Shown here: positions 41,781 to 50,767 of the stretch, piece by piece
Position numbering within the stretch: position 1 is the first letter of the stretch
Layout: the number at the start of each line of letters is the position of its first letter
Origin: Tetramitus jugosus
Lineage: Eukaryota > Heterolobosea > Eutetramitea > Acrasida > Vahlkampfiidae
Length of the DNA stretch: 64,000 nucleotides
Direction of reading: 5' to 3'
Assembly (NCBI GenBank): GCA_937625935.1
Contig: OW569372.1
Coordinates: 1 to 64,000, forward strand
Translations under genes and position numbers: made by a program
Notes under the pieces: model-generated
Seen by the model: only the letters and a program-made list of their open reading frames with translations
What the model was told of the DNA's origin: nothing
Database searches by the model: none

Positions 41781-42650
41781 ATGATCAGAAAAAACAATCG
41801 CGACAAGAATGCAACAGTCAAGCGAACGAGAAGAATAGTTGAAAGTGAAATTACAATTGAAATTGGTTCTGTCCTATGCAGGGACGTCTGGTCAAAGATT
41901 GTCGAATTTTGTGACACTTGGGAATGGTTGAAATTGAGTTACACTTGCAAAGGAATCAATCAATTCAAATTCGACCGGTTGCTCATGTTTAACAAGATGA
42001 AAACACTGAAACATGAGATAAGGAACAAAGGAATTGAACATTGGTTTGGATTGTGCAAAGGAACATTGTTCAATGTTTGCTTCAATTGGCATCCATATGT
42101 AATGGATGAGCATTTTCAATTTTTGAAAGGAATTCACACGCTATATATGAATGGCTGTTATCGGATCACAGCCAATGCGTTTCTTCATTTGACTGGCATT
42201 CATACGCTGCATATGAGCTATTGCAAGAGTATCACAGACGGTGCATTTCCTTATTTGACTGGTATTCACACACTGCATATGATCGATTGCTTTCGAATAA
42301 CAGATGACGCATTTTCGCATTTGACTGGAATACATACGCTCAATATGAGTGATTGTAATCAAATCACAGACAATGCATTCCAGCACTTGGTTGGTGTTCA
42401 CACTCTTGATATGAGTCGTTGCAAAAATGTTACAGATGACGCATTTTCTCATTTGTCTGGTGTTCACACGTTAAATATGAGTGGATGTGAGCAAGAGTCG
42501 ATCACAGTGAAGGTATTACCTTATTTGACGGGTGTTCGCGTACTCAATTGGTCTAATAGCAAACGAGACAACGCCTTCATCGAAAAAGTGGTCGAATATT
42601 GCCATTCTAGTTCAACAACTCTAATTGGAATGAAGAGAAAAGTGTCTTAA
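41781..42650 (+). CDS. F-box/LRR protein with near-identical 22-residue repeats
   Basis: 289 residues. A basic N-terminus is followed by an F-box-like helix region (CRDVWSKIVEFCDTWEWLKL, SYTCKGINQF). Five 22-residue repeats of the form GIHTLxMxxCxxITxxAFxHLT follow, then a 24-residue variant and a degenerate last unit. The Cys-containing LRR form is used in substrate recognition by SCF ubiquitin ligases. The repeat DNA is a 66-bp tandem array (42129-42530). The frame is open upstream to 41730 only through a TTG, so I chose the ATG at 41781. Confidence 0.8.
   Translation: MIRKNNRDKNATVKRTRRIVESEITIEIGSVLCRDVWSKIVEFCDTWEWLKLSYTCKGINQFKFDRLLMFNKMKTLKHEIRNKGIEHWFGLCKGTLFNVCFNWHPYVMDEHFQFLKGIHTLYMNGCYRITANAFLHLTGIHTLHMSYCKSITDGAFPYLTGIHTLHMIDCFRITDDAFSHLTGIHTLNMSDCNQITDNAFQHLVGVHTLDMSRCKNVTDDAFSHLSGVHTLNMSGCEQESITVKVLPYLTGVRVLNWSNSKRDNAFIEKVVEYCHSSSTTLIGMKRKVS
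42129..42530 (+). repeat. 66-bp coding tandem repeat
   Basis: Five consecutive 66-bp units and one 72-bp variant, each encoding one leucine-rich repeat of the gene at 41781-42650. Unit starts read GGNATTCA or GGTGTTCA. Divergence between units is modest, so copy number may vary between strains. Confidence 0.85.
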
Positions 42651-42674
42651 TACCTTCACTTTGCATTGGCCTCG

Positions 42675-42995
42675 ATGGAGAAGTTCATGCAGCTCAAGTG
42701 TGATCACATGGTTGTTTTTATGTCCTTCTCTGAAACCTTTGCGCGAAGATATGAGTCAAATAACGTGGTGATGAGGTCATTATCAAGGAGTGATCCGAAA
42801 CAGATTCTAAAAAGAATGTTGTACCCCATACAAGAAACAGAGAGTCTCCCGAACATGGATGCTGGGTGGGTCGATACAATTACAAACAAGAGTTGGTTGA
42901 AAGTTGAACGTTTAACGCTAACACCAAGAGATGGCAAACCATATTCAGTGTACACAGTTGGTGCTATTAGGACAGAATGTTCCATGGATTTGTGA
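42675..42995 (+). CDS. Hypothetical small protein or exon
   Basis: Open frame from ATG 42675, 25 bp after the LRR gene stop, encoding 106 residues (MEKFMQLKCD..., MDAGWVDTITNKSWLKVERL, ending RTECSMDL). It reads like folded protein but I recognise no family. Another frame starting at 42977 continues with plausible text (GFVTKVIREQIVIPKQRSDV) up to a good donor (GCAG|GTAATATG near 43063), so this may be the first exon of a longer gene whose junction I could not resolve. The last ~300 bp before 43386 hold nothing else clear. Confidence 0.35.
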   Translation: MEKFMQLKCDHMVVFMSFSETFARRYESNNVVMRSLSRSDPKQILKRMLYPIQETESLPNMDAGWVDTITNKSWLKVERLTLTPRDGKPYSVYTVGAIRTECSMDL

Positions 42996-43385
42996 CAAAA
43001 GTCATACGAGAACAAATAGTGATTCCGAAGCAAAGATCTGATGTACAATGCTCAGTAAAGCAGGTAATATGCTGCATAAACGCAAACAACAAAATTTACA
43101 GACCCAATCTCAGCCCTACTGAAAAAGGAAAGCTTCTTAGAAGGTCAATTCCCAGTTCCTTCACTGAATGCTCTAGAAGTAGAGCACGTCAGATTTCGAC
43201 CATGATATCGATGCCACTGTAGCTCTTCAATATGGGTTTAACGACGAGGAGACAGACATAACCAGTTGTAGTTGTCAACTTCCGCCCAAATCTATTTTTG
43301 TATCGAAAAATTATCCTCCATTCAACCAAAAGAAGTCTTCGCAGTTTCGCGACAACAACAGTAACAACAACCAAAAACAACGACA

Positions 43386-45764
43386 ATGCAAAAGTCTCAG
43401 TGGCAAGATCAATTCTCGCCACTCATTCAATCATTAATCAACAACAACAACAACACACCACCAACTAGTGCCACACCACCCTCCAGTAGCAGTACTCCTG
43501 TTTCTCACACGCATCGGAGTATCACAACAGACAATCACAATTTTCCGACTACCACAAAAACAACCGACGAAGAAGCAACAACAACGACTACTACCAATAC
43601 ACACCAAGACAACAAAACATTGAAACAGTCATCATATAATCATCATATACCGTCATGGTTAAGTGACACATATGCCGATGTTTGGACGTTTAAGCTAAGA
43701 CACAATGATAAGAGAAACATGTTGAATATGAGAGAGTTGTTGACGAGGCCGATCGACGTTGAAAGTCCCATTTGGTTCTTTTTACCTAGACGAAAACGAC
43801 AAGTCGACTCAAAAAAAACAGTAACAACGACGAGCAAAAAATCATCTGGAGCGCTCAAAAAGGAGACGAAAAAACTACCAATCAAAAATCATCGAACAAA
43901 AAAACATGGAAACGAACAAGAGGAAACGACAACGAGTGATAATGATGATAAAAATAATGAAGCTAATGATCATGATGATAACAAAATGGATGAATTTTAT
44001 GATGAGTCATACAGAGTGGCATGTTGGACTGCAATCAAGAGAGAAATGTATCGATTATTGAAGAGTGATCGTCCACAAAGTAATGACAATGATGAATCAA
44101 CAACAACAACAACAGCGATGATGAAAAATAAGAGTCATAAGAATAATACGATCTATGCGTATCATAATGTGGCTGTTTTATGTTTTCATTTGAATGAAAT
44201 TCATGTTGCGTTTCAATTGATGGACATGTTGATTGACTCTGTGTTTCATGTGACATTTTTGAGAACGATTGCGTATTTTTATATGCAGAATAATCAATTG
44301 TTGAATGCAGCAGTAGTGTTGCATCATTTGATTCGAGATTCCTATCAAAAATATGATGATGAGAATGAAGAAGATGATGATCGCTCTGTTGATTATCATT
44401 CGATCTATTTGACGATGCGATTGTTTTCGAGGCATTTGATTGAGTCGGATGAATCATTGACGAATAATCGAGAAGAGTTGTTATTATTTAGGAGAAGTAT
44501 CATGGAATGTGTCTGTTCCCATAAGCCCAATAATCACTTGTACAGACTGTGGATGGAGAAGTGGGATGAAGAGATTTCATTGTACGCGAATAATGAATCG
44601 AAGGAGAGATGGGACACGAATAGTAGCTTTTCTAGTAGTTCCTCGTCTGTGAGTAGTATGAAACCAAAGGAAGCTCTATTCGATACTCTGCAGCTACTGA
44701 ATCAAATGCTCGGCAAGGATACTCAACATGAAGAAGATTCTGAGGTTGGTGGTGGTGATGAAGGAGACCGAATATCTCACAAGCGGAAACTGTTCATCTC
44801 GGACGGAGAAGAAAATGAACAAGAAAAGCACGCCAGTATCGTGTCTGTCAAGAATTTGCAGCGTGAACAATTGCCTAGCATATCCAACATTATGAAACAT
44901 CAATTCCATTTGAACTTTGTGACACGGAATGCCAAAAAGAAGTCAATGGTCATGCGTTGCTTTGGCTTCCTTCGAAATGTCTTGACCGACTATCGTGTAT
45001 TCGTGCGGATAATGGGAACCATTGCTACGATCATTGGTGTTACATTGTTCACCAAGGTGATTGCACGAGTGTTTGGAGCATCAGGAAGAGTGCAGAGGAA
45101 GGAAGATCCAATGTTCCAATCCATTCTCCAATCATTCTATGGGTCAGTAGACAATGATGCTCAGTCAATGGCAATCGAAGGACCAAACAAAAAGAGCGCT
45201 GCTGAAGATTTCTTCTCATCGGAACACAATGACGACATTAAATCACTGCAAATGCATCATGGTGCAAGTTTGGCTGACGACGATGACACTAATCATGACT
45301 ATGACAATCAATTACCAAATGCCCGAATCATTATACGACCCACTCATTTGACTCCCAAAACATCATACAAGTCACCTGATGAAATTGAAAGCGATCGTGT
45401 GATTCTCTCAGACTTTGAGTACGTGGACAATTTGTACAGAGAGATTTCTGACTTTTCAAAGTTACAATTGCAACAACAGCAAGAATTTAAGCGACAAAAG
45501 CAGTCATCTTTGAAACAGTCAACCAAGGTATCTCCACCAAAGCAAGCTCAAAACCGGGTACCTCGAGTAACATCACTAAGTGGCACTGAAGGTGTGTTGG
45601 GTGCTGATCAGCAACAACTCCCAAAGACAATCTCTAATCTGACCAACAGAACAAACGTCGCAACCAGTCAAAGACCCGTCAAAGCAAAAAGATCTACAGC
45701 AACCAACAAATCTGCTGCAGCACCTCCATCGAACAAGAATGTCAAGGTGTTTGGCAGAAAGTAA
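43386..45764 (+). CDS. Membrane-anchored TPR-like protein, function unknown
   Basis: 792 residues, intronless. Residues 1-80 are Asn/Thr/Pro-rich and a Lys-rich segment follows. A helical region (about 255-330: AYHNVAVLCFHLNEIHVAFQ, YFYMQNNQLLNAAVVLHHLI) looks like two or three TPR-type hairpins. A single hydrophobic helix (IMGTIATIIGVTLFTKVIAR, about 545) is followed by a disordered Gln-rich tail with a basic end. That fits a protein anchored in an organelle membrane with helical repeats facing one side. I cannot name a family. Confidence 0.65.
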   Translation: MQKSQWQDQFSPLIQSLINNNNNTPPTSATPPSSSSTPVSHTHRSITTDNHNFPTTTKTTDEEATTTTTTNTHQDNKTLKQSSYNHHIPSWLSDTYADVWTFKLRHNDKRNMLNMRELLTRPIDVESPIWFFLPRRKRQVDSKKTVTTTSKKSSGALKKETKKLPIKNHRTKKHGNEQEETTTSDNDDKNNEANDHDDNKMDEFYDESYRVACWTAIKREMYRLLKSDRPQSNDNDESTTTTTAMMKNKSHKNNTIYAYHNVAVLCFHLNEIHVAFQLMDMLIDSVFHVTFLRTIAYFYMQNNQLLNAAVVLHHLIRDSYQKYDDENEEDDDRSVDYHSIYLTMRLFSRHLIESDESLTNNREELLLFRRSIMECVCSHKPNNHLYRLWMEKWDEEISLYANNESKERWDTNSSFSSSSSSVSSMKPKEALFDTLQLLNQMLGKDTQHEEDSEVGGGDEGDRISHKRKLFISDGEENEQEKHASIVSVKNLQREQLPSISNIMKHQFHLNFVTRNAKKKSMVMRCFGFLRNVLTDYRVFVRIMGTIATIIGVTLFTKVIARVFGASGRVQRKEDPMFQSILQSFYGSVDNDAQSMAIEGPNKKSAAEDFFSSEHNDDIKSLQMHHGASLADDDDTNHDYDNQLPNARIIIRPTHLTPKTSYKSPDEIESDRVILSDFEYVDNLYREISDFSKLQLQQQQEFKRQKQSSLKQSTKVSPPKQAQNRVPRVTSLSGTEGVLGADQQQLPKTISNLTNRTNVATSQRPVKAKRSTATNKSAAAPPSNKNVKVFGRK

Positions 45765-45824
45765 AGAAACGAACGGATTTTTCTTCACGATGATTCTTAC
45801 ATGATTTTATTCTATTGCTTGCAT

Positions 45825-46340
45825 TTACAGAGTTTGATTTTGGAAACGACCAGTGTACTTTGCCTTTCCTTCCATCTTCAAGAAAATGAATTGACAAATT
45901 CTAGTTCCAGGGTGCAACGCCAACGTATTGTTGCTACAATTAAAAATCTCCAATACTTGTCTATTGTTGATACCTGGTTGCATATAGGATGCAGTGATAT
46001 GAATAGCCAATCCCATCCGTGCAAATCGACTCCTTCCCTCCAACAAACCACAGTGACTTGATCCAAGCTTTATCGTTTCTCTCGTAATGGCCAAACAAGT
46101 CTCTTGTGGGCCCAATAGGAACACTCCACCTTCATCCACAGTCTCCAACTCTGTATAGTCCTTGTAATCCACATTTTCATTAATGTCAATTGGTTGATCG
46201 AGCTTTGTAAAACGACGGAATTCGTTACTCAGTGTACAATCGTAGGAAGCTGGGCCTAGTTGAGTAAAATTGAATGGTTCAATGGAAATTTCCTTTTGGT
46301 CAATGGCTCTTAGGAGTGCATCACGTGCTAGTACGGACAT
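45825..46340 (-). CDS. dcd: dCTP deaminase (prokaryotic Dcd type)
   Basis: 171 residues, single exon. The whole family signature is present: GPASYDCTLSNEFRRF near the N-terminus, GRSRFARMGL (about 102-111), HITASYMQPG, QVLEIFN with the catalytic Glu (about E131), and LALHPGTRICQFIF. Dcd trimers deaminate dCTP to dUTP; bifunctional relatives also release pyrophosphate to give dUMP. Length matches bacterial and archaeal Dcd (about 170-200). I chose the ATG at 46340 because the upstream open frame is low complexity. Eukaryotes usually make dUMP by dCMP deaminase, so a Dcd in this chromosome suggests transfer from a prokaryote. Converges on the gene ending at 45764. Confidence 0.88.
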   Translation of the reverse strand: MSVLARDALLRAIDQKEISIEPFNFTQLGPASYDCTLSNEFRRFTKLDQPIDINENVDYKDYTELETVDEGGVFLLGPQETCLAITRETIKLGSSHCGLLEGRSRFARMGLAIHITASYMQPGINNRQVLEIFNCSNNTLALHPGTRICQFIFLKMEGKAKYTGRFQNQTL

Positions 46341-47096
46341 TTTTGCTTGTTGTTTGTTTTGTTGTTTTTGTGGGTGTCTGTTGGTTGTTTTTTTTCTGTT
46401 GTCGTGAGATCTTTTTTTCTTTGGCAAAAGATGATGAGCTGCACACAAAGTCTATTTATAATTATGCAGTACGCCAACCAACAAGTTGACTATGAGTTGT
46501 CATTCCACAGCCCACATGAACAACTACATTGATGACAACAATAGCTGCAAGGGTTCCATGAACTCACCGGTGCTATTCAAGTTGCAATCAAGTTGTCCAA
46601 TCATCGAATGTCACAGTTTATTCACAGTGGATGTTTACAGAACACGAATCCTAAGCCTAGCAAGGAGAACCATCATGCACCTTATCAACCACAGTTGATC
46701 AACTTTTTCAAGATTGGTGTTGTCATCAGAGCCTTGCAACAGTATCAACAACCGAGCTATATTTTCATTTGCGTTCCAGAGCTAGCAAACCGGTTCGTTT
46801 GCAGAACATGGTTGTCGTGTCTGAAGCCAAGCTCTCTGAGCTCTCATTGGATGTGTCTGCCCGAAGCAGGATACTTCAACTGGAATGCATTTTAGTTTGG
46901 TTGTCGTGACAGCTCTTCTATGAGGAAACAGTATCGAAACTACAACCATAGTCACTGTGTCGTCTTTTGATCAAACCCGAGCTTGAACATTTTTTACACA
47001 AGAACGACATAAAAACAGCAAGTTCGGTCTCAGCAGGACAACAACGCACACATAAAACAAACGAAAAATAAAAGAACAACCACAACTCGACACAAT
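46341..47096. other. Divergent intergenic region dcd / RtcB
   Basis: About 750 bp between two divergent starts. Overlapping plus-strand frames (46486-46698, 46593-46895) have no recognisable domain and no convincing splice continuation. It presumably holds both promoters. The 150 bp before the RtcB ATG is AC-rich (many ACAAC/ACAAA), as is common before ATGs in this window. Confidence 0.5.
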
Positions 47097-48686
47097 ATGA
47101 GCAAAGTGAGAATCAACGTCTCCAACAACGAGAAGGTCACTGATAAGCGTGCAGTGATTGTTTCTCGTGATTTTGACGATATTTGTAAACAAGCGAAAAA
47201 TAAGCTCAATATCAAGAAGAAAATTACTCAAGTTTTCAATGGCCAAACAGGTGAAATCATCACAAGCAACGACCAATTACAATCGCTTGAACAAGACGAT
47301 TTGATTGTTGTGAGCACTAGTGACAAACCCTTTTTGGGAAAAGTTTCTCCGTTAATCTCCGATTTTCCCACTACGACGGGTTCTGCAGAGAGCTCAACAA
47401 GTAGCACGAGTGGAGGAGGAGATGATGCTGTGGTGATTGGTGCACCAGAGAGCTCAACCATTGATCCAGATGGTCTCTCCAATGAACAATTGATGAACGA
47501 ACTCAAAAAACATGTGACTGTTAGTATCGTGGCAAAGAATGCTTGGTTGGAAGATGAAGCCATCAAGCAATTGAACCGTTGTGCAAAGACACTCAAGGGT
47601 GTTCGTTATGCAGTCGGTATGCCTGATTTGCACCCTGGAAAGGGCTTTCCAATCGGTGCAAGCTTTGCAACAAAGGATTACGTGTTTCCAGCGTGCGTTG
47701 GTGGTGATATCGGTTGTGGCATGAGTTTGTTCAAGACGGATTTGACTGACTCTAGGATCAAGCTCGACAATTGGACCAATAAACTGTATGGACTAGAGTG
47801 CGGTGGATTCCTGGAGGATGATGAAATGACCATGAATCAATGGTTACAAGAGTATCATGTCGAAGGTACGTCGTTTGACTCTCAATTGGGTACGATTGGA
47901 GGTGGAAATCACTTTGCAGAGTTGCAACAAGTGGAAAAGGTGATTGATCAGCAATTGTTTGATCAAGCGGGACTCACTGAACAAAATTTGTACCTGTTGG
48001 TGCACAGTGGTAGCAGAGGATATGGTCACCAAATCGTAGGAGAACACATGAAGCAGTATGGAACAAAGGGTCTGCACGAACAGACCGAAGCTTGTACTCA
48101 TTATCTTCACTTGCACGACAATGCATGTAACTGGGCCAAGGCCAACAGACACTTGATTGCCCGAAAGTTCCTCATGTGCCTCTCGACGAAAGCAGAGTTG
48201 GTATTGGACGTTTGGCACAACAATGTAACAAAGAAGGCTTTCCTCGCAAACACGGAAGACAATTCGAGCGAGAGAGAAGACTTGTGGTTGCATCGAAAGG
48301 GAGCAGCACCAACAGACAAGGGACTCATTGTCATTCCTGGCTCAAGAGGCACATTCTCCTACTTGGTTGCACCAGTGGACAATGAGAGAGATTTGCAAGC
48401 TGCTGCCTACTCTGCAGCGCATGGAGCAGGAAGAAAATGGAATCGGTCAAAGGCATATGCCATGAGCAAGAACAATCCAAATCAAACACCTGATAGCTTA
48501 TCGGTGACAGAGATGGGTTCACGAGTCATTTGTGAAGATCATCAGCTCATCTATGAAGAACATCCATTTGCATACAAGGATATTGATGAAGTCGTGAAGG
48601 ATCTCGAAGAGTTCAACGTGGTCAAGATTGTTGCCATTTTGAAACCATTGATCACTTACAAGACGCGAAACATCAAGAACAAATAA
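47097..48686 (+). CDS. RtcB-type RNA ligase with doublecortin-like N-terminus
   Basis: 529 residues. Residues 1-82 look like a ubiquitin-fold doublecortin domain (VRINVSNNEKV, ITQVFNGQTGEIITSNDQLQ, LEQDDLIVVSTSDKPF). After a Ser/Gly linker the rest is a complete RtcB ligase: MPDLHPGKGFPIG (D177, H179), GGDIGCGM (C207), GTIGGGNHFAE (H272), VHSGSRGYGH (H303), DVWHNNV (H374), PGSRGTFSYLV and AHGAGRKWNR (H442, the expected guanylylated His). RtcB joins 2',3'-cyclic phosphate to 5'-OH RNA ends with Mn2+ and GTP. MPDLHPGKG and GGDIGCGM look closer to the bacterial PrfH-coupled RtcB branch than to human RTCB (judged from memory). It may act in RNA repair rather than canonical tRNA splicing. Stop overlaps AATAAA. 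Confidence 0.88.
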   Translation: MSKVRINVSNNEKVTDKRAVIVSRDFDDICKQAKNKLNIKKKITQVFNGQTGEIITSNDQLQSLEQDDLIVVSTSDKPFLGKVSPLISDFPTTTGSAESSTSSTSGGGDDAVVIGAPESSTIDPDGLSNEQLMNELKKHVTVSIVAKNAWLEDEAIKQLNRCAKTLKGVRYAVGMPDLHPGKGFPIGASFATKDYVFPACVGGDIGCGMSLFKTDLTDSRIKLDNWTNKLYGLECGGFLEDDEMTMNQWLQEYHVEGTSFDSQLGTIGGGNHFAELQQVEKVIDQQLFDQAGLTEQNLYLLVHSGSRGYGHQIVGEHMKQYGTKGLHEQTEACTHYLHLHDNACNWAKANRHLIARKFLMCLSTKAELVLDVWHNNVTKKAFLANTEDNSSEREDLWLHRKGAAPTDKGLIVIPGSRGTFSYLVAPVDNERDLQAAAYSAAHGAGRKWNRSKAYAMSKNNPNQTPDSLSVTEMGSRVICEDHQLIYEEHPFAYKDIDEVVKDLEEFNVVKIVAILKPLITYKTRNIKNK

Positions 48687-48849
48687 AAGGAGCAATAGCA
48701 ATGTTCTCACAACCGTGCTTTGTCCCATGTTTCCCAAGCTCAATCGATCGATGAAATACACAATAACACCTCTCTCACAACAACACAACAATAACCAAGC
48801 AACAATAGCAATAATAAGCTCGTAAATCCCAAAAAAACATAAAATTTCA

Positions 48850-49056
48850 TTACTTTGCTTCCATGCACTTTTCATATGCCTCCAACTGTGTCTTACACTC
48901 TTCGAGAGCTCTTATTCCCACTTGCGTATCGCCCTTGACTTTTTTGACTGATTTCTCAGAGAAACATTCAAAGAATTCTTCTGTTACTTTTGAGCATTGT
49001 GGCTTACTCTTTGGAAAATAGAAGGGCAGTCGCAGATCGGATGATGTTGCTTGCAT
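48850..49056 (-). CDS. Twin CX9C mitochondrial small protein
   Basis: 68 residues with two exact CX9C motifs (C-SKVTEEFFE-C and C-KTQLEAYEK-C) about 22 residues apart. This is the helical-hairpin pattern of intermembrane-space proteins imported and oxidised by the Mia40 pathway. Members include Cox17-, Cmc- and Cox19-type assembly factors; which one this is cannot be decided. Its ATG lies 110 bp from the ATG of the divergent LAMTOR5 gene. Confidence 0.82.
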   Translation of the reverse strand: MQATSSDLRLPFYFPKSKPQCSKVTEEFFECFSEKSVKKVKGDTQVGIRALEECKTQLEAYEKCMEAK

Positions 49057-49166
49057 TTTCGAATGTGTACGTTTTGTTCAATTGTTTTTGTTTTTGGAGA
49101 GCGGCAAATTGGATGTTTTTCCTTCAAATTTCGAACAAAACACCGAAATTTGAACAAAAAAAGAAC
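49057..49166. promoter_or_regulatory. 110-bp bidirectional promoter region
   Basis: The start codons of the CX9C gene (minus) and LAMTOR5 (plus) are only 110 bp apart, so both promoters and 5' leaders must fit here. The sequence has T-rich and A-rich blocks but no obvious TATA box. Confidence 0.5.
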
Positions 49167-49729
49167 ATGGAAGCAGAGATTAACGCCCTATCACCTAAAA
49201 TGTAAGTTTTGTTCAATTTGTGAGATAAGATACTTCTGAGGAGAGATGATAATGATTATTTGAATCTCACCCCACATATATCATCTCCGACCCATTTCAT
49301 GAAAAATCATCACATGTGAACCATAATCCGAACATCATACCTGTGACAATCTCACAACTGTTGATTGATTTTTTTATTCATTGGACTTACTCACCGAATC
49401 GGAACTCATATGTGCGTGTGGTTGACCTATTATATAGACTTTCACAGGAAGAAGGTCTCATTGCCTATCAATGCACCGATGCACAAGGATTGTGTCTTCA
49501 ATCAGTTGGCTCAAGTGTCGTCGTCAACAGTCAATCCACTGGTTATATAGCGAGTTTGGCCAATCGATCCAAGGTGTTGGATCCGACTCTGGGTGGTGAA
49601 TTTCCAGTCATTTTGATCGAATCTGATCAGTATGATGTGTTGATTCAGAAGAATGGAAGTTTGACTGTGGCGGCGTATAAGAAGCCTGCAACGAGTAAGG
49701 ATTCTCAAATTGATAATCCGCCTCAATAA
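49167..49729 (+). CDS. LAMTOR5: Ragulator subunit LAMTOR5 (HBXIP-like roadblock protein)
   Basis: Exons 49167-49201 and 49438-49729 join in phase 2 across a 236-bp intron (GTAAGT...TATATAG), giving 108 residues. After MEAEINALSPKI comes the roadblock/LC7 fold: LIAYQCTDAQGLCLQSVGSS, STGYIASLANRSKVL, FPVILIESDQYDVLIQKNGS, LTVAAYKKP. These correspond to LAMTOR5 landmarks (CTDSQGL, ESDNGNIMIQK). LAMTOR5 belongs to the lysosomal Ragulator scaffold that holds Rag GTPases for mTORC1 activation. The stop sits in CAATAAAC. Confidence 0.85.
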
Positions 49730-49861
49730 ACTTTGGAAAGCAAGATGTATTATGTGAAGTGAAGAATAGGTGTTTTGTTTGCTTCTGTTTTTCGTTGGTG
49801 GTGGTGGTGGGAATAGGACAAGGTTTAAGAAAGCTTAGTTGGTTCACTGAAGCATCGAAAG

Positions 49862-50649
49862 TTATGGCACTCGGGTTGGTGTGTTCCTTCTGAGTGTTCG
49901 ATGAGTTGAAGAAGCACGATTGGTTGAATTTCCGGGACTGGAGCGAGGAGAATGCGAGGGGGAACTTTGAGAAGCCATTGGTAAACCTTTTTGTTCGAGT
50001 AGCTCTCTGGCTCTCTCTGACTCGTGGAACAAGTAACGCCTGTTCATCATTCGTTGCATCTCCGACTTCAGTAGAGCTTCTTGGTCAATGTTCAGCTTTT
50101 GAATTTCGTATTCTTCTGCTCGCTTCATCTCCATTCTCATCTTTTCCTCGGCTCTCATCTGAATAAACGCCAATCGCTCATGATACTGTTTCAATCGTTC
50201 CCTTTCTTCATGTTCGTTGTTATTGTACTTGTAGTCGTACAGTTTCTTCAAGTATTCATCCTCAATAGAACGAGTCATTTGTCGTTTCAGATCATATTCA
50301 AACTTTTTGGCTTGGACGATATCTTCCTTTAGCTGTTTCATTTCATCTTCAGTCAACTGCAACTTATCATAGTGGTTTCCTAGAGCTAACCTCGTCCTAA
50401 CTGTTTTTACAAAAAGGTGCCAGGTAAGTACACAGTTATATTTTCAATTTATAGTTGAGTAAATCAGACATACTCTCTGGATCATTGATTCGGTCAAATA
50501 GTTCATCTGTAGTCTTATTACTCTGATCAGGTATCAGATTTCCAGCACTCCTAAATATGTAATGATGTGAGAAGAGCATTTAGAGGTGCAATAAAACTCA
50601 ACAATCTTGCATACCTGTTTTTCATTGTTCTTTCAATTTTCTCTCTCAT
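49862..50649 (-). CDS. Coiled-coil protein, three exons
   Basis: Exons 50649-50615, 50550-50474 and 50400-49862 join in phase through introns of 64 bp (GTATGC...TTTAG) and 73 bp (GTATGT...ACAG), giving 216 residues. It starts MREKIERTMKNRS, and most of the rest is charged coiled coil (EDIVQAKKFEYDLKRQMTRS, ERERLKQYHERLAFIQMRAE). A Ser/Arg/Thr-rich tail ends the protein. Such proteins are common in centrosomal or flagellar structures, but nothing here fixes the role. Confidence 0.7.
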
Positions 50650-50767
50650 TTTCTTCAAGTTTTTAACGTAATTGTGCCAAATAGTCCGATCATAAACCCG
50701 TCGTAGCGCTTGACGTTCGTGACAGCAAGAATTTTATTCGAGCTTTACGTTTTCGAGTTGAATTGTG

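Noticed and set aside
46593-46895. 100-codon plus-strand frame upstream of the RtcB gene
   Set aside because: No motif, no plausible splice partner, and composition like the spacer.
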